Assembly: GCA_946886185.1 (NCBI GenBank)
Contig: CAMPIC010000267.1
Coordinates: 1 to 5,121, forward strand
Origin: an uncultured bacterium
GTDB lineage: Bacteria > Eisenbacteria > RBG-16-71-46 > CAIMUX01
Length of the DNA stretch: 5,121 nucleotides
Direction: 5' to 3'
Shown here: positions 1 through 5,121 of the stretch, in pieces
Layout of the letters: each line of letters begins with the position of its first letter
How positions within the stretch are numbered: the stretch's first letter is position 1
Notes under the pieces: model-generated
What the model was told of the DNA's origin: nothing
Seen by the model: only the letters and a program-made list of their open reading frames with translations
Database searches by the model: none
Translations under genes and position numbers: made by a program

Positions 1-243
1 GCTTTCGCGATCACTCGCATCCAGGTTCCGGCTCCGCAGCGTTCGCTGCACGTCGCGGAAGGCCGGCTCTGGACCGAGACACTCTCGATCGCGCGGACCG
101 ATGACGACGGCACCGTCACCTTCGAAATCGGTTCGGGGACTCCCCCGGAAGTGCGCCAGGCGGAGCGCATCGGGGGGCCGCGCAAGCTGCCCGATCGGCG
201 CGATCTGCTCCAATCGATGGGCGCGTTTCTGCGCGCCCACTAG
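1..243 (+). CDS. C-terminal end of an unrecognised protein (5' truncated by window edge)
   Basis: The reading frame is open from base 1 to a TAG at 241-243 and gives 80 residues. It starts AFAITRIQVPAPQRS and ends LLQSMGAFLRAH. The middle contains a plausible beta-hairpin-like stretch (TETLSIARTDDDGTVTFEIG), followed by a charged Arg/Pro-rich tail. I see no membrane segment, metal-binding cluster or catalytic motif that I recognise, so no function is proposed. It is called coding because the frame stays open to the edge, has GC-rich third positions, and is followed after 23 bases by mscS on the same strand with its own ribosome site. That spacing suggests co-transcription with mscS. The start lies outside the window. 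Confidence 0.55.
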   Translation, partial: AFAITRIQVPAPQRSLHVAEGRLWTETLSIARTDDDGTVTFEIGSGTPPEVRQAERIGGPRKLPDRRDLLQSMGAFLRAH

Positions 244-253
244 ATCTCGGGAC

Positions 254-260
254 GAAGAGG
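254..260 (+). promoter_or_regulatory. Ribosome binding site of mscS
   Basis: GAAGAGG lies six bases before the GTG at 267. It supports this GTG as the start of the channel gene. The start is also consistent with the short N-terminal helix usual before TM1 in MscS. Confidence 0.6.
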
Positions 261-266
261 AATTCC

Positions 267-1220
267 GTGAACGGCATCTGGAACGATCTGGGTCTCGCCG
301 AGCTCATTACCGCCGAACGCGTCCTGGTCGTGGCGCGCGCGATCATCGTGCTGGCGGTCGGTTGGATGCTGGCGCGTCTCGTCAGCCGGACCACCGAGAG
401 AGCGTTCTCCCGGAAGATCGGCGCGCAGGAGACCATGCTGCTACGCCGCCTCGTCTTCTACACGCTCTTCGGACTGGTGGTGGCGGCGGCGCTCAACCAG
501 CTCGGATTCCAGCTCGGCGTCCTCCTGGGAGCGGCGGGGGTGCTCACGGTCGCGATCGGTTTCGCCTCGCAGACCTCCGCCTCCAACTTGATCAGCGGCC
601 TCTTTCTCATCGCGGAACGCGCCTTCGTGGTCGGAGATGTGGTGAAGATCGAGGATCTCACGGGCGAGGTCCTCTCGATCGATCTTCTCTCCGTGAAGAT
701 CCGCACCTTCGACAATCTCTACGTGCGCGTGCCCAACGAATCGATCATCAAGAATCGGGTCACGAACCTGACATTCTTCCCGCTCCGCCGCGTCGACCTG
801 CGGATCGGAGTGGCGTACAAGGAAGACCTCGCGCACGTTCGAAAGGTCCTGCTCAGAGTGGCGGAGGAAAATCCGCTGGCGATGGAAGATCCAGCTCCGC
901 TGGTCGTTTTCAAGGAGTTCGGAGCTTCTTCGATCGACTTGCTGTTCTGCGTGTGGGGGCGAGATCGCAACCTGCTCGCGCTGACCAACTCTCTCGCGGA
1001 GGGGATCAAACGAGAGTTCGAGGAAGAGGGCATCGAGATTCCGTTCCCGCACGTGAGCGTGTACGCGGGCAGCCGGACCGATCCCTTCCCGATCCAGAGC
1101 GCGTCGGCAGAGCGCGTTCCGCGCCCCTCTCCGGAGGGAGAGCGCACCCGCACACCGACCGAACCGGAGCGCGTCGATCCTCTGTCGGCGGGCGAGCCAC
1201 CACGCAGAGAGGACGCCTGA
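267..1220 (+). CDS. mscS: Small-conductance mechanosensitive channel, MscS family
   Basis: This is an inner-membrane channel that in this family opens under membrane tension and releases solutes during hypo-osmotic shock; it works as a heptamer. The 317 residues show three hydrophobic segments near residues 18-39, 61-79 and 82-115. The third is the Gly/Ala-rich pore helix, with LLGAAGVLTVAIGFASQTSA and then NLISGLFLIAERAFVVGDVV leading into the beta domain (about 118-170). An alpha/beta vestibule domain follows, closing with GIEIPFPHVSVY (255-266), a typical MscS end. Length and order match E. coli MscS (286 residues). The extra length is a Pro/Glu/Arg-rich, probably disordered tail from about 270 to 317. 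The start is GTG at 267. The gene follows the partial upstream gene by 23 bases and converges on the cupin gene. The family call is firm; tension threshold and ion preference cannot be read from sequence. Confidence 0.94.
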   Translation: MNGIWNDLGLAELITAERVLVVARAIIVLAVGWMLARLVSRTTERAFSRKIGAQETMLLRRLVFYTLFGLVVAAALNQLGFQLGVLLGAAGVLTVAIGFASQTSASNLISGLFLIAERAFVVGDVVKIEDLTGEVLSIDLLSVKIRTFDNLYVRVPNESIIKNRVTNLTFFPLRRVDLRIGVAYKEDLAHVRKVLLRVAEENPLAMEDPAPLVVFKEFGASSIDLLFCVWGRDRNLLALTNSLAEGIKREFEEEGIEIPFPHVSVYAGSRTDPFPIQSASAERVPRPSPEGERTRTPTEPERVDPLSAGEPPRREDA

Positions 1221-1240
1221 ACGAATCCGTCATTCGGTCA
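1218..1240. terminator. Palindrome at the convergent mscS/cupin junction, possible bidirectional terminator
   Basis: TGAACGAAT (1218-1226), a five-base loop, then ATTCGGTCA (1232-1240). Eight of nine positions pair; only A1221/G1237 mismatches. The outer arms are the stop codons of the two converging genes (TGA of mscS, and TCA, the complement of the cupin TGA). Location suits a shared 3' end for both transcripts. There is no U-tract on either side, so intrinsic termination is not demonstrated. The arms are partly stop codons, so some symmetry is coincidental. Confidence 0.35.
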
Positions 1241-1645
1241 AGCGCGATGGCCGCGCACCAGCTCGAAATCGGGATGGTTCGGTCCGATGAGCTCCGAGCC
1301 GCGCGGCTGGTGATAGTAGCCGAACCAGAACTTGGCCCGGGGTTGGTGGAGCGATCCGGGAGCGTGATAGAGGACGTCGTCCGGCCCGACCTCGATCGGA
1401 CGACCGTCGTCGGTGACGTCCTCGATCGCGCCGAAAAACGTCCCGATTTTCTCGCCGTACTCTTCGCCCGGACCGTGACGGTGCGCCGGAGCGGCCGCGT
1501 TCTGGAGGATCGCGAAGACGAACAGCTCTCCCGTCTCGCGATTCCCGCCGACAATAGCGTACGCCGAGCCGTTTCCGAACTCGTCGAGGTCGGTCTTCCA
1601 GTTGAGTTTCGAGAATGCCGCCAGGACCTCCAGCGCATTCTTCAT
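1238..1645 (-). CDS. Small cupin-domain protein
   Basis: A single-domain cupin of 135 residues, probably cytoplasmic with no signal peptide. Cupin motif 1 is visible as H55-R-H57, then E61 and G68, which is the family spacing HxH-x3-E-x6-G. Motif 2 is the DVLYHAPGSLHQP stretch (90-102), with H100 as the expected fourth metal ligand. The residues for a 3-His/1-Glu metal site are therefore all present. An Arg/Trp/Tyr-rich strand, KFWFGYYHQPRG, follows. Cupins range from dioxygenases and isomerases to sugar binders and anti-sigma sensors, and nothing here fixes the substrate. The start is ATG at 1643-1645, preceded by AGGAGGA. The gene begins 10 bases after the bacilliredoxin stop, so the two are almost certainly one operon, and a redox or detoxification role is a guess from context. 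It is the last gene of the minus-strand run. Confidence 0.82.
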   Translation of the reverse strand: MKNALEVLAAFSKLNWKTDLDEFGNGSAYAIVGGNRETGELFVFAILQNAAAPAHRHGPGEEYGEKIGTFFGAIEDVTDDGRPIEVGPDDVLYHAPGSLHQPRAKFWFGYYHQPRGSELIGPNHPDFELVRGHRA

Positions 1646-1649
1646 CCGC

Positions 1650-1656
1650 TCCTCCT
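1650..1656 (-). promoter_or_regulatory. Ribosome binding site of the cupin gene, abutting the upstream stop codon
   Basis: On the minus strand AGGAGGA sits four bases before the cupin ATG and overlaps the last base of the bacilliredoxin TGA (1656-1658). This arrangement favours translational coupling of the two genes. Confidence 0.6.
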
Positions 1657-2090
1657 CACCCCTGCGCCGGCGACGTGCAATGCGTTTCGTAAAGTCCGAT
1701 CAGCTTCCGGGCCACTTCCGGAGCGCTCGTCCCTTCGATCTGGTGACGCTGGATCAGGCTCACGAACTCTCCATCCTTGAAGAGCGCGATCTGCGGCGAG
1801 CTCGCCGGATACTGGGAAAAATAGCTGCGAACACGCGCCGTTGCCTCGGTGTCGACGCCCGCGAAAACGGTGGCGACCTGGTCCGGCTTGATCGCGTTCT
1901 GGAGCGACAGGGCCAGGCCGGGACGAGCCATGCCGGCGGCGCATCCGCAAACGGAGTTCACGAACAGCAGGAGCGTTCCGCTCTTGCGTCCGATTTCCGC
2001 GTCCACCTCCGCGGGAGTTCGCAATTCAGTGACTCCGATGCGGACCAATTCCTGACGCATCGGATCGGTGAGTTCCTGGGGATAGGGCAC
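1656..2090 (-). CDS. BrxA/BrxB (YphP/YqiW) family bacilliredoxin
   Basis: A thioredoxin-fold protein of 144 residues that, in characterised members, removes bacillithiol from S-bacillithiolated cytoplasmic proteins. The family active site is present as C48-G49-C50 within VNSVCGCAAGMARPG. Other family blocks are also visible: VATVFAGVDTEATARVR, SSPQIALFKDGEFV, and RHQIEG near residues 115-120. Length matches the usual size of about 145 residues. The start is GTG at 2088-2090, chosen because a perfect GGAGGT lies four bases upstream and because the resulting PYPQELTDPMRQEL matches the family N-terminus; the frame runs open further upstream but without family similarity. The cupin gene follows immediately, and glk ends 100 bases upstream. 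A TATACT-like -10 element (complement of 2139-2144) lies in that gap, but no convincing -35 accompanies it. BrxA and BrxB cannot be told apart from sequence alone, so no symbol is given. Confidence 0.93.
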   Translation of the reverse strand: MPYPQELTDPMRQELVRIGVTELRTPAEVDAEIGRKSGTLLLFVNSVCGCAAGMARPGLALSLQNAIKPDQVATVFAGVDTEATARVRSYFSQYPASSPQIALFKDGEFVSLIQRHQIEGTSAPEVARKLIGLYETHCTSPAQG

Positions 2091-2094
2091 GCTG

Positions 2095-2100
2095 ACCTCC
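2095..2100 (-). promoter_or_regulatory. Ribosome binding site deciding the bacilliredoxin GTG start
   Basis: GGAGGT on the minus strand, extended upstream by AAGA to a purine-rich run, four bases before GTG 2090. It is the strongest Shine-Dalgarno match in the window, and it rules out the much longer in-frame extension towards 2519. Confidence 0.7.
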
Positions 2101-2148
2101 TCTTGCTCTTGTTGGGACCGGAGCCTGCACGAACCGTCAGTATATCGG

Positions 2149-2189
2149 GTCTCCGCCCCGGGATGACGTTTTCCTTTGATGCGGGAGAC
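2149..2189 (-). repeat. Imperfect inverted repeat just after the glk stop, possible 3' stem-loop
   Basis: On the minus strand GTCTCCCGC (2189-2181) can pair with GCGGAGAC (2156-2149). This gives eight base pairs with one bulged C and a 24-base loop. It begins one base after the glk TAG, which suits a transcript 3' end, but no U-tract follows and the long loop weakens the case. Confidence 0.25.
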
Positions 2190-2190
2190 G

Positions 2191-3234
2191 CTAGTCGTGG
2201 GCGTCGAGGAGAGAAAATGCGTGCCGCGCCGCTCCCAGGAGCGCCGTCTCCTCGTTGAGCACGATCGTGAGTCGGACCGTTTCGAGAAATCCGCGCATCC
2301 GCCCTTTGTCCAGGAAAGAGCGGAGAAAGAGGCCCGAGCGAAGCGCCGGCAGGATCTTGGGCGCGATTCCTCCGCCGATGTAGATCCCTTCCGACACGAG
2401 CATGCGGAGCGCGAGATTGCCCGCCTCCGCGCCATAGAAGCGGACGAACTTGTGGAGGACGAGCTCGCAGAGGGGGCATCGGCTCTCCAGCGCGGCGCCT
2501 GTGATCTCCGCCGCGGCATCCTCCTCGAGCGCGATCGCTTCCGCGACGGCCCGATCCGCGGGCGGCGATCCGGGGAGCTGCTTCATGATGTGATACATCT
2601 CCACGATTCCCGGTCCCGAGAGGACGCGCTCGATGCTGACGTGACCGTACTTCTGCCACAGCGCCTGCAAGAGCGGGAGGTCGTCGCGGTCGACCGGGGC
2701 CAGATCCCCATGGCCTGCCTCGCTCGGAAAGACCATGACGCGCGCTCCGGTCCGCACGAAGGACGCCTGCCCCAAACCTGTGCCCGCGGAGATCATCGCT
2801 CCCACGCGCAGGCCCCGCGTCGCATCGCTCCCGGCGTCGTCAGCGCCGGAGCTCGATCCTTCCTGGATCACTTCGAGATCCTCGGCAGAAAGCGCGGAGA
2901 GCCCGCGTGCGTTGGCTTCCAGATCGTTGATGAGACCGACGAGCGGCACTTTGAGGAGCTCCGAAAGCTCGCGCTCGTCGAGCGACCAGGGGAGATTGGT
3001 CGCGTTCACGCTCCCGTCGACCACCAGGCCCGCCACTCCCAGGCAGATCGCGGAAATCGAAGCGCGATCGGGACCGAGAAACTCCGCGAGCAGATGCTCG
3101 GGTCGCCGCGATGGATCGCTGGGATAGCGGCCGTCTCGGAGACGTCGGAGATGACCGTCACGCCGCGTGAAGAGAGCGAGGGTCGTCTTGGTTCCGCCGA
3201 TGTCCCCGGCGAGGATGAGCGGATCGGCTCGCAC
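2191..3234 (-). CDS. glk: Glucokinase
   Basis: ATP-dependent phosphorylation of glucose to glucose 6-phosphate in the cytoplasm, entry step of glycolysis for free glucose (bacterial glucokinase family, Glk type rather than ROK type). The 347 residues begin with the phosphate-binding loop LAGDIGGTKT (8-17). Next come CLGVAGLVVDG and TNLPW (N80 likely contacts the sugar), then IND104LEANA carrying the expected catalytic Asp. Further on are the second nucleotide motif ISAGTGLGQA (148-157), SEAGHGDLAP (171-180, with the sugar-contacting Glu/His), ERVLSGPGIVEMY, and the adenine-side GIYIGGGIAPKI (283-294). It is longer than E. coli Glk (321), mainly through a Gly/Ser/Asp-rich loop around 125-140. 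The start is GTG at 3232-3234, giving the usual short lead to the P-loop; the Shine-Dalgarno is weak (GAG at 3244-3246). The gene starts 16 bases after the ilvE stop, so it is probably read as the second gene of an ilvE-glk operon with coupled translation. Confidence 0.95.
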   Translation of the reverse strand: MRADPLILAGDIGGTKTTLALFTRRDGHLRRLRDGRYPSDPSRRPEHLLAEFLGPDRASISAICLGVAGLVVDGSVNATNLPWSLDERELSELLKVPLVGLINDLEANARGLSALSAEDLEVIQEGSSSGADDAGSDATRGLRVGAMISAGTGLGQASFVRTGARVMVFPSEAGHGDLAPVDRDDLPLLQALWQKYGHVSIERVLSGPGIVEMYHIMKQLPGSPPADRAVAEAIALEEDAAAEITGAALESRCPLCELVLHKFVRFYGAEAGNLALRMLVSEGIYIGGGIAPKILPALRSGLFLRSFLDKGRMRGFLETVRLTIVLNEETALLGAARHAFSLLDAHD

Positions 3235-3250
3235 GTCGATCAGCTCGCGG

Positions 3251-4327
3251 TCAGGAAAGGACTCGCATCCACCCGTACGTGTCCGGAATCCGCCCCCACT
3301 GGATGTCGGTGAGCGTCTTGTAGATGAGGCTCGCGACCGGACCGACCTGATCTCCGGTCACCTTGTGGTCGACTCCTTTGTAGCCGATGTAGCCGATCGG
3401 AGTGATGACTGCGGCGGTGCCGACGCCGAATGCTTCCGTGACGCGGCCCGACTGCAATCCCTCGAGGATCTCGTCGATCGAAGTGGGACGTTCCACCGCT
3501 TCGAGGCCCAGGTTCGGCGCCATCGCAAGAATCGAATCGCGGGTGACTCCGGCGAGGATGGAGCCTTTGAGCTCCGAGGTGACGAGCTTGCCGTCGATCA
3601 CGAACATGAAGTTCATCGCGCCGATCTCCTCGACGTCACGGCGATTGATCGCATCGAGCCAGAGAACGCCGAGATACCCTTCCGCCTTGGCCTGGGCCTG
3701 CGCGAAAAGGCCGCCGGCGTAGTTGCCGCCCGTCTTGGCTGCGCCGGTTCCTCCCGGAACCGCGCGGATGAAACGATCCTCGGCGCGCACCTTCACCGGG
3801 GCGAAGCCGGTCGGATAGTACGGCCCCACCGGCGAGCAAATGATGAAGTACAAGTACTCGTTGGCGGGGCGAACGCCCAGGCTCGCCTCCGTCGCGATCA
3901 TGGTGGGCCGGATATAAAGCGAGGCGTCGTGCTGTTTGGGCACCCACGCTTCCAGCTGCTTCACGAGCATCATCGTGGCGTCGAGCTGCACTTCCTCCGG
4001 GATCTGAGGCATGCTCATCCGGTACGTCGAGTCGTTGAGCCGGCGCGCGTTCATCTCCGGGCGGAAGAGCGCGATCCGTCCGTCCTCCCATCGGTAGGCC
4101 TTGTGACCCTCGAAGATCTCCTGCCCGTAGTGAAAGACCATCGCCGCGGGGGAGAGCTGGAGATTGCCGAAGGGGACGATCGACGCGTCATGCCAACCGC
4201 GATCCTTCGTGTATTTCATCTGGAACATCTTGTCGGCGAAGATGCGGCCGAATCCAAGATTCTGTTCCAGCGCCTCGCTCGCCAATGAAGCATTGGTCGA
4301 TGGGGCGTGCACTTGGATCTCGATCAT
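3251..4327 (-). CDS. ilvE: Branched-chain amino acid aminotransferase
   Basis: A PLP-dependent transaminase (EC 2.6.1.42, fold type IV) that interconverts leucine, isoleucine and valine with their 2-oxo acids using glutamate/2-oxoglutarate; last step of branched-chain amino acid synthesis and first of breakdown. The 358 residues show FEGHKAYR (72-79), the LYIRPTMIATEASLGV block (137-152), and the PLP lysine K198 in GTGAAKTGGNYAGG. E234 in VEEIGAMNF should contact the PLP ring nitrogen. The phosphate and substrate loops GSILAGVTRDSI (255-266) and GVGTAAVITPIG follow. This is the longer eukaryote-like BCAT class (the KxGGNY lysine context also seen in human BCATs), not the E. coli IlvE subclass. 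The start is ATG at 4325-4327, with GGAGGG seven bases upstream; the reading frame continues to a TTG at 4399 but without family similarity. glk follows after 16 bases. The leader upstream is structured (see 4361-4381). Confidence 0.96.
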   Translation of the reverse strand: MIEIQVHAPSTNASLASEALEQNLGFGRIFADKMFQMKYTKDRGWHDASIVPFGNLQLSPAAMVFHYGQEIFEGHKAYRWEDGRIALFRPEMNARRLNDSTYRMSMPQIPEEVQLDATMMLVKQLEAWVPKQHDASLYIRPTMIATEASLGVRPANEYLYFIICSPVGPYYPTGFAPVKVRAEDRFIRAVPGGTGAAKTGGNYAGGLFAQAQAKAEGYLGVLWLDAINRRDVEEIGAMNFMFVIDGKLVTSELKGSILAGVTRDSILAMAPNLGLEAVERPTSIDEILEGLQSGRVTEAFGVGTAAVITPIGYIGYKGVDHKVTGDQVGPVASLIYKTLTDIQWGRIPDTYGWMRVLS

Positions 4328-4334
4328 GATGGGT

Positions 4335-4340
4335 CCCTCC
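4335..4340 (-). promoter_or_regulatory. Ribosome binding site deciding the ilvE ATG start
   Basis: GGAGGG on the minus strand, seven bases before ATG 4327. It supports the ATG over the upstream in-frame TTG, which would add 24 low-complexity residues. Confidence 0.65.
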
Positions 4341-4360
4341 CGTTCGGAAGAGGTGGTCGT

Positions 4361-4381
4361 GGCCACCGGAGGCGGTCGGCC
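4361..4381 (-). promoter_or_regulatory. Stem-loop in the ilvE 5' leader
   Basis: On the minus strand GGCCGACCG, loop CCTC, then CGGTGGCC forms an eight-pair GC-rich stem with one bulged G. It ends 33 bases before the ilvE ATG. Its 3' arm can alternatively pair downstream: GGTGG (4367-4363) with CCACC (4356-4352), so the two hairpins exclude each other. The CCTCC at the loop is complementary to the ilvE Shine-Dalgarno GGAGG. The structure is seen; a regulatory role is inference. Confidence 0.3.
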
Positions 4382-4507
4382 CCGGTACCTGCCACGCAAG
4401 AATCGTGTCCCGTCGGCGAGACTACTCCCGCGATCTCAGAAGACGAAAAGGCAACGCGGGAAGGCGTCCGATAAAAAGAGTTTCCAGAGATGGCTGCCAG
4501 ACGTCTA
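4382..4507. other. Intergenic stretch, presumed ilvE promoter region
   Basis: Between the porin 3' stem-loops and the ilvE leader hairpin there is no credible gene. It holds a locally AT-richer patch with a run of five T on the minus strand (4473-4477) and a TTGCCT hexamer on the minus strand near 4450-4455. No correctly spaced -35/-10 pair could be assigned, so the ilvE promoter is presumed here by position only. Confidence 0.3.
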
Positions 4508-4552
4508 CTTGAGAATCTACATCTCAAGAGAAGGGGGTGCAAGCGTCCCTTC
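4508..4552 (-). terminator. Two adjacent stem-loops after the porin stop codon, putative transcript 3' end
   Basis: First hairpin: GAAGGG (4552-4547) pairs perfectly with CCCTTC (4535-4530) over an 11-base loop, its 5' arm starting inside the porin TGA. Second hairpin, one base further on: CTTGAGA (4528-4522) pairs perfectly with TCTCAAG (4514-4508) over a seven-base loop. Position right at the gene end suits termination or 3' mRNA protection. No U-tract follows directly; the nearest T run is about 30 bases downstream. The second palindrome could instead be a protein-binding site for ilvE control. Confidence 0.4.
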
Positions 4553-5121
4553 AGAAGCTCCCGACCAGCTGCAGAGACGTCAACACCTCGTCTCCGATCG
4601 AGGAGGCGCGCAGCCCGAAGCCGGTCATCTGCACGTTCCCCTTGATCAGGAATTCCCGAGACACGTGGTAGACCGCGCCGGCCTCCACTCGTTGCACGGG
4701 GACGTCCCAGCGGACCGAGTTTCCGGCCGCGTTGCGGATGGTGTGCGGCCGGATCTGGCACCATCGGACCGCGGCGTCGAGGCCCGGGACGATGCCGCGT
4801 TGCAGCTCCACGTAGAACGCGTCCTGGATGAGATCGGAGCGCAACCAGGGGGACTGATAATAGTTGTGGACCGCCTCCGACCAGAGGCTCCACTGGCCGA
4901 AGCTCAATTCGAAGTCGCCTCCCCACAACACCTGGAGATAGTCCTCGGCGTCCTTTCCTTCGGGAAGCGCCTGGCCGTTGCCGCTCGATCCGAACGGATC
5001 GCCATGGCCTTCCACGTTCTTCGGCAAGTACGGACCTGCCGAACCGGAGGCCCCGAAGCGCAGTCCCGCCACCGGCGCCCAACCGAGGCGCCCGATCGCG
5101 CTGGGAAGCACGTTCGTCTCC
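4551..5121 (-). CDS. Porin-like outer-membrane beta-barrel protein, C-terminal part (5' end beyond window)
   Basis: The frame is open to the right edge and gives the last 189 residues, beginning ETNVLPSAIGRLGW and ending SLQLVGSF before TGA at 4551-4553. Features typical of outer-membrane barrels are alternating polar/hydrophobic strands rich in aromatics (for example VAGLRFGASGSAGPYL, FELSFGQWSLWSEAVHNYY and RVEAGAVYHVSREFLIKGNV), turns rich in Gly/Asp/Asn, and a terminal Phe as in the BAM recognition signal. The layout resembles porin-like barrels annotated in several diderm phyla, some related to the phosphate-selective porin group; that relationship is from memory and not proven here. One strand-turn region (about 35-60, NVEGHGDPFGSSGNG and following) is a likely extracellular loop. 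A GTG at 5109-5111 is internal, not the start, since the frame continues past it. The substrate cannot be assigned. ilvE lies downstream across a 223-base gap, so co-transcription is doubtful. Confidence 0.68.
   Translation of the reverse strand, partial: ETNVLPSAIGRLGWAPVAGLRFGASGSAGPYLPKNVEGHGDPFGSSGNGQALPEGKDAEDYLQVLWGGDFELSFGQWSLWSEAVHNYYQSPWLRSDLIQDAFYVELQRGIVPGLDAAVRWCQIRPHTIRNAAGNSVRWDVPVQRVEAGAVYHVSREFLIKGNVQMTGFGLRASSIGDEVLTSLQLVGSF

Noticed and set aside
101..1780. A 559-codon open frame on the plus strand overlapping mscS and the cupin gene
   Set aside because: It is rich in Arg, Gly and Ser with no family pattern, and runs through two well-supported genes in other frames; a typical GC-rich shadow frame.
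2091..2519. N-terminal extension of the bacilliredoxin frame upstream of GTG 2090
   Set aside because: The added residues are Arg/Ser-rich, overlap glk antiparallel-frame content, and lack family similarity; the perfect ribosome site fixes the GTG start.
2176..3312. Long plus-strand open frame opposite glk
   Set aside because: Antisense to a glucokinase with all its motifs intact; composition is charged and low in hydrophobics, as expected for the reverse strand of a GC-rich gene.
3167..4288. Long plus-strand open frame opposite ilvE
   Set aside because: Antisense to a complete aminotransferase; His/Arg/Asp-rich translation with no recognisable domain and no credible ribosome site.
4324..4395. 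Possible leader peptide before ilvE: a GTG-started frame of about 23 codons whose TGA overlaps the ilvE ATG (ATGA)
   Set aside because: No Shine-Dalgarno before the GTG, and the translation (VAGTGADRLRW and on) has only two Leu and no Ile, unlike attenuator peptides of branched-chain amino acid genes.
4473..4477. Run of five T on the minus strand as part of an intrinsic terminator for the porin
   Set aside because: The sequence immediately upstream (4478-4500) folds only into a three-pair stem, too weak for an intrinsic terminator; the good hairpins are about 30 bases away.

Overview
The window looks like chromosomal DNA from a GC-rich, diderm (Gram-negative type) bacterium. The signs are a GC-rich base composition, frequent GTG starts, clear Shine-Dalgarno sites and a C-terminal outer-membrane beta-barrel sequence ending in Phe. 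A BrxA/BrxB-type bacilliredoxin in a diderm, GC-rich setting points towards lineages such as Acidobacteriota, Gemmatimonadota or relatives. That placement is inference and cannot be settled from 5 kb.

Layout. Positions 1-243 (+) hold the last 80 codons of an unrecognised protein. It is followed on the same strand by a small-conductance mechanosensitive channel of the MscS family (267-1220). Everything else is on the minus strand. Read in the direction of transcription, from the right edge leftwards: the C-terminal part of a porin-like outer-membrane barrel (4551-5121); an intergenic region with two adjacent stem-loops after the porin stop and a structured ilvE leader; a branched-chain aminotransferase (ilvE, 3251-4327); a glucokinase (glk, 2191-3234) only 16 bases behind it; a bacilliredoxin (1656-2090); and a small cupin protein (1238-1645). 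The cupin Shine-Dalgarno lies directly against the bacilliredoxin stop codon. The cupin and mscS converge on a 17-base gap, and a near-perfect palindrome spans both stop codons.

Function. ilvE and glk form a probable translationally close pair of central-metabolism genes: branched-chain amino acid transamination and glucose phosphorylation. The bacilliredoxin and cupin form a second compact pair with a likely redox or small-molecule role. The porin and MscS are envelope proteins. This is mostly ordinary housekeeping content. I found no mobile element, CRISPR array, RNA gene or phage feature, and no convincing novel multi-gene system. The points most worth a second look are the bacilliredoxin in a diderm host (implying a bacillithiol-like thiol), its tight pairing with an uncharacterised cupin, and the possible alternative folds in the ilvE leader.
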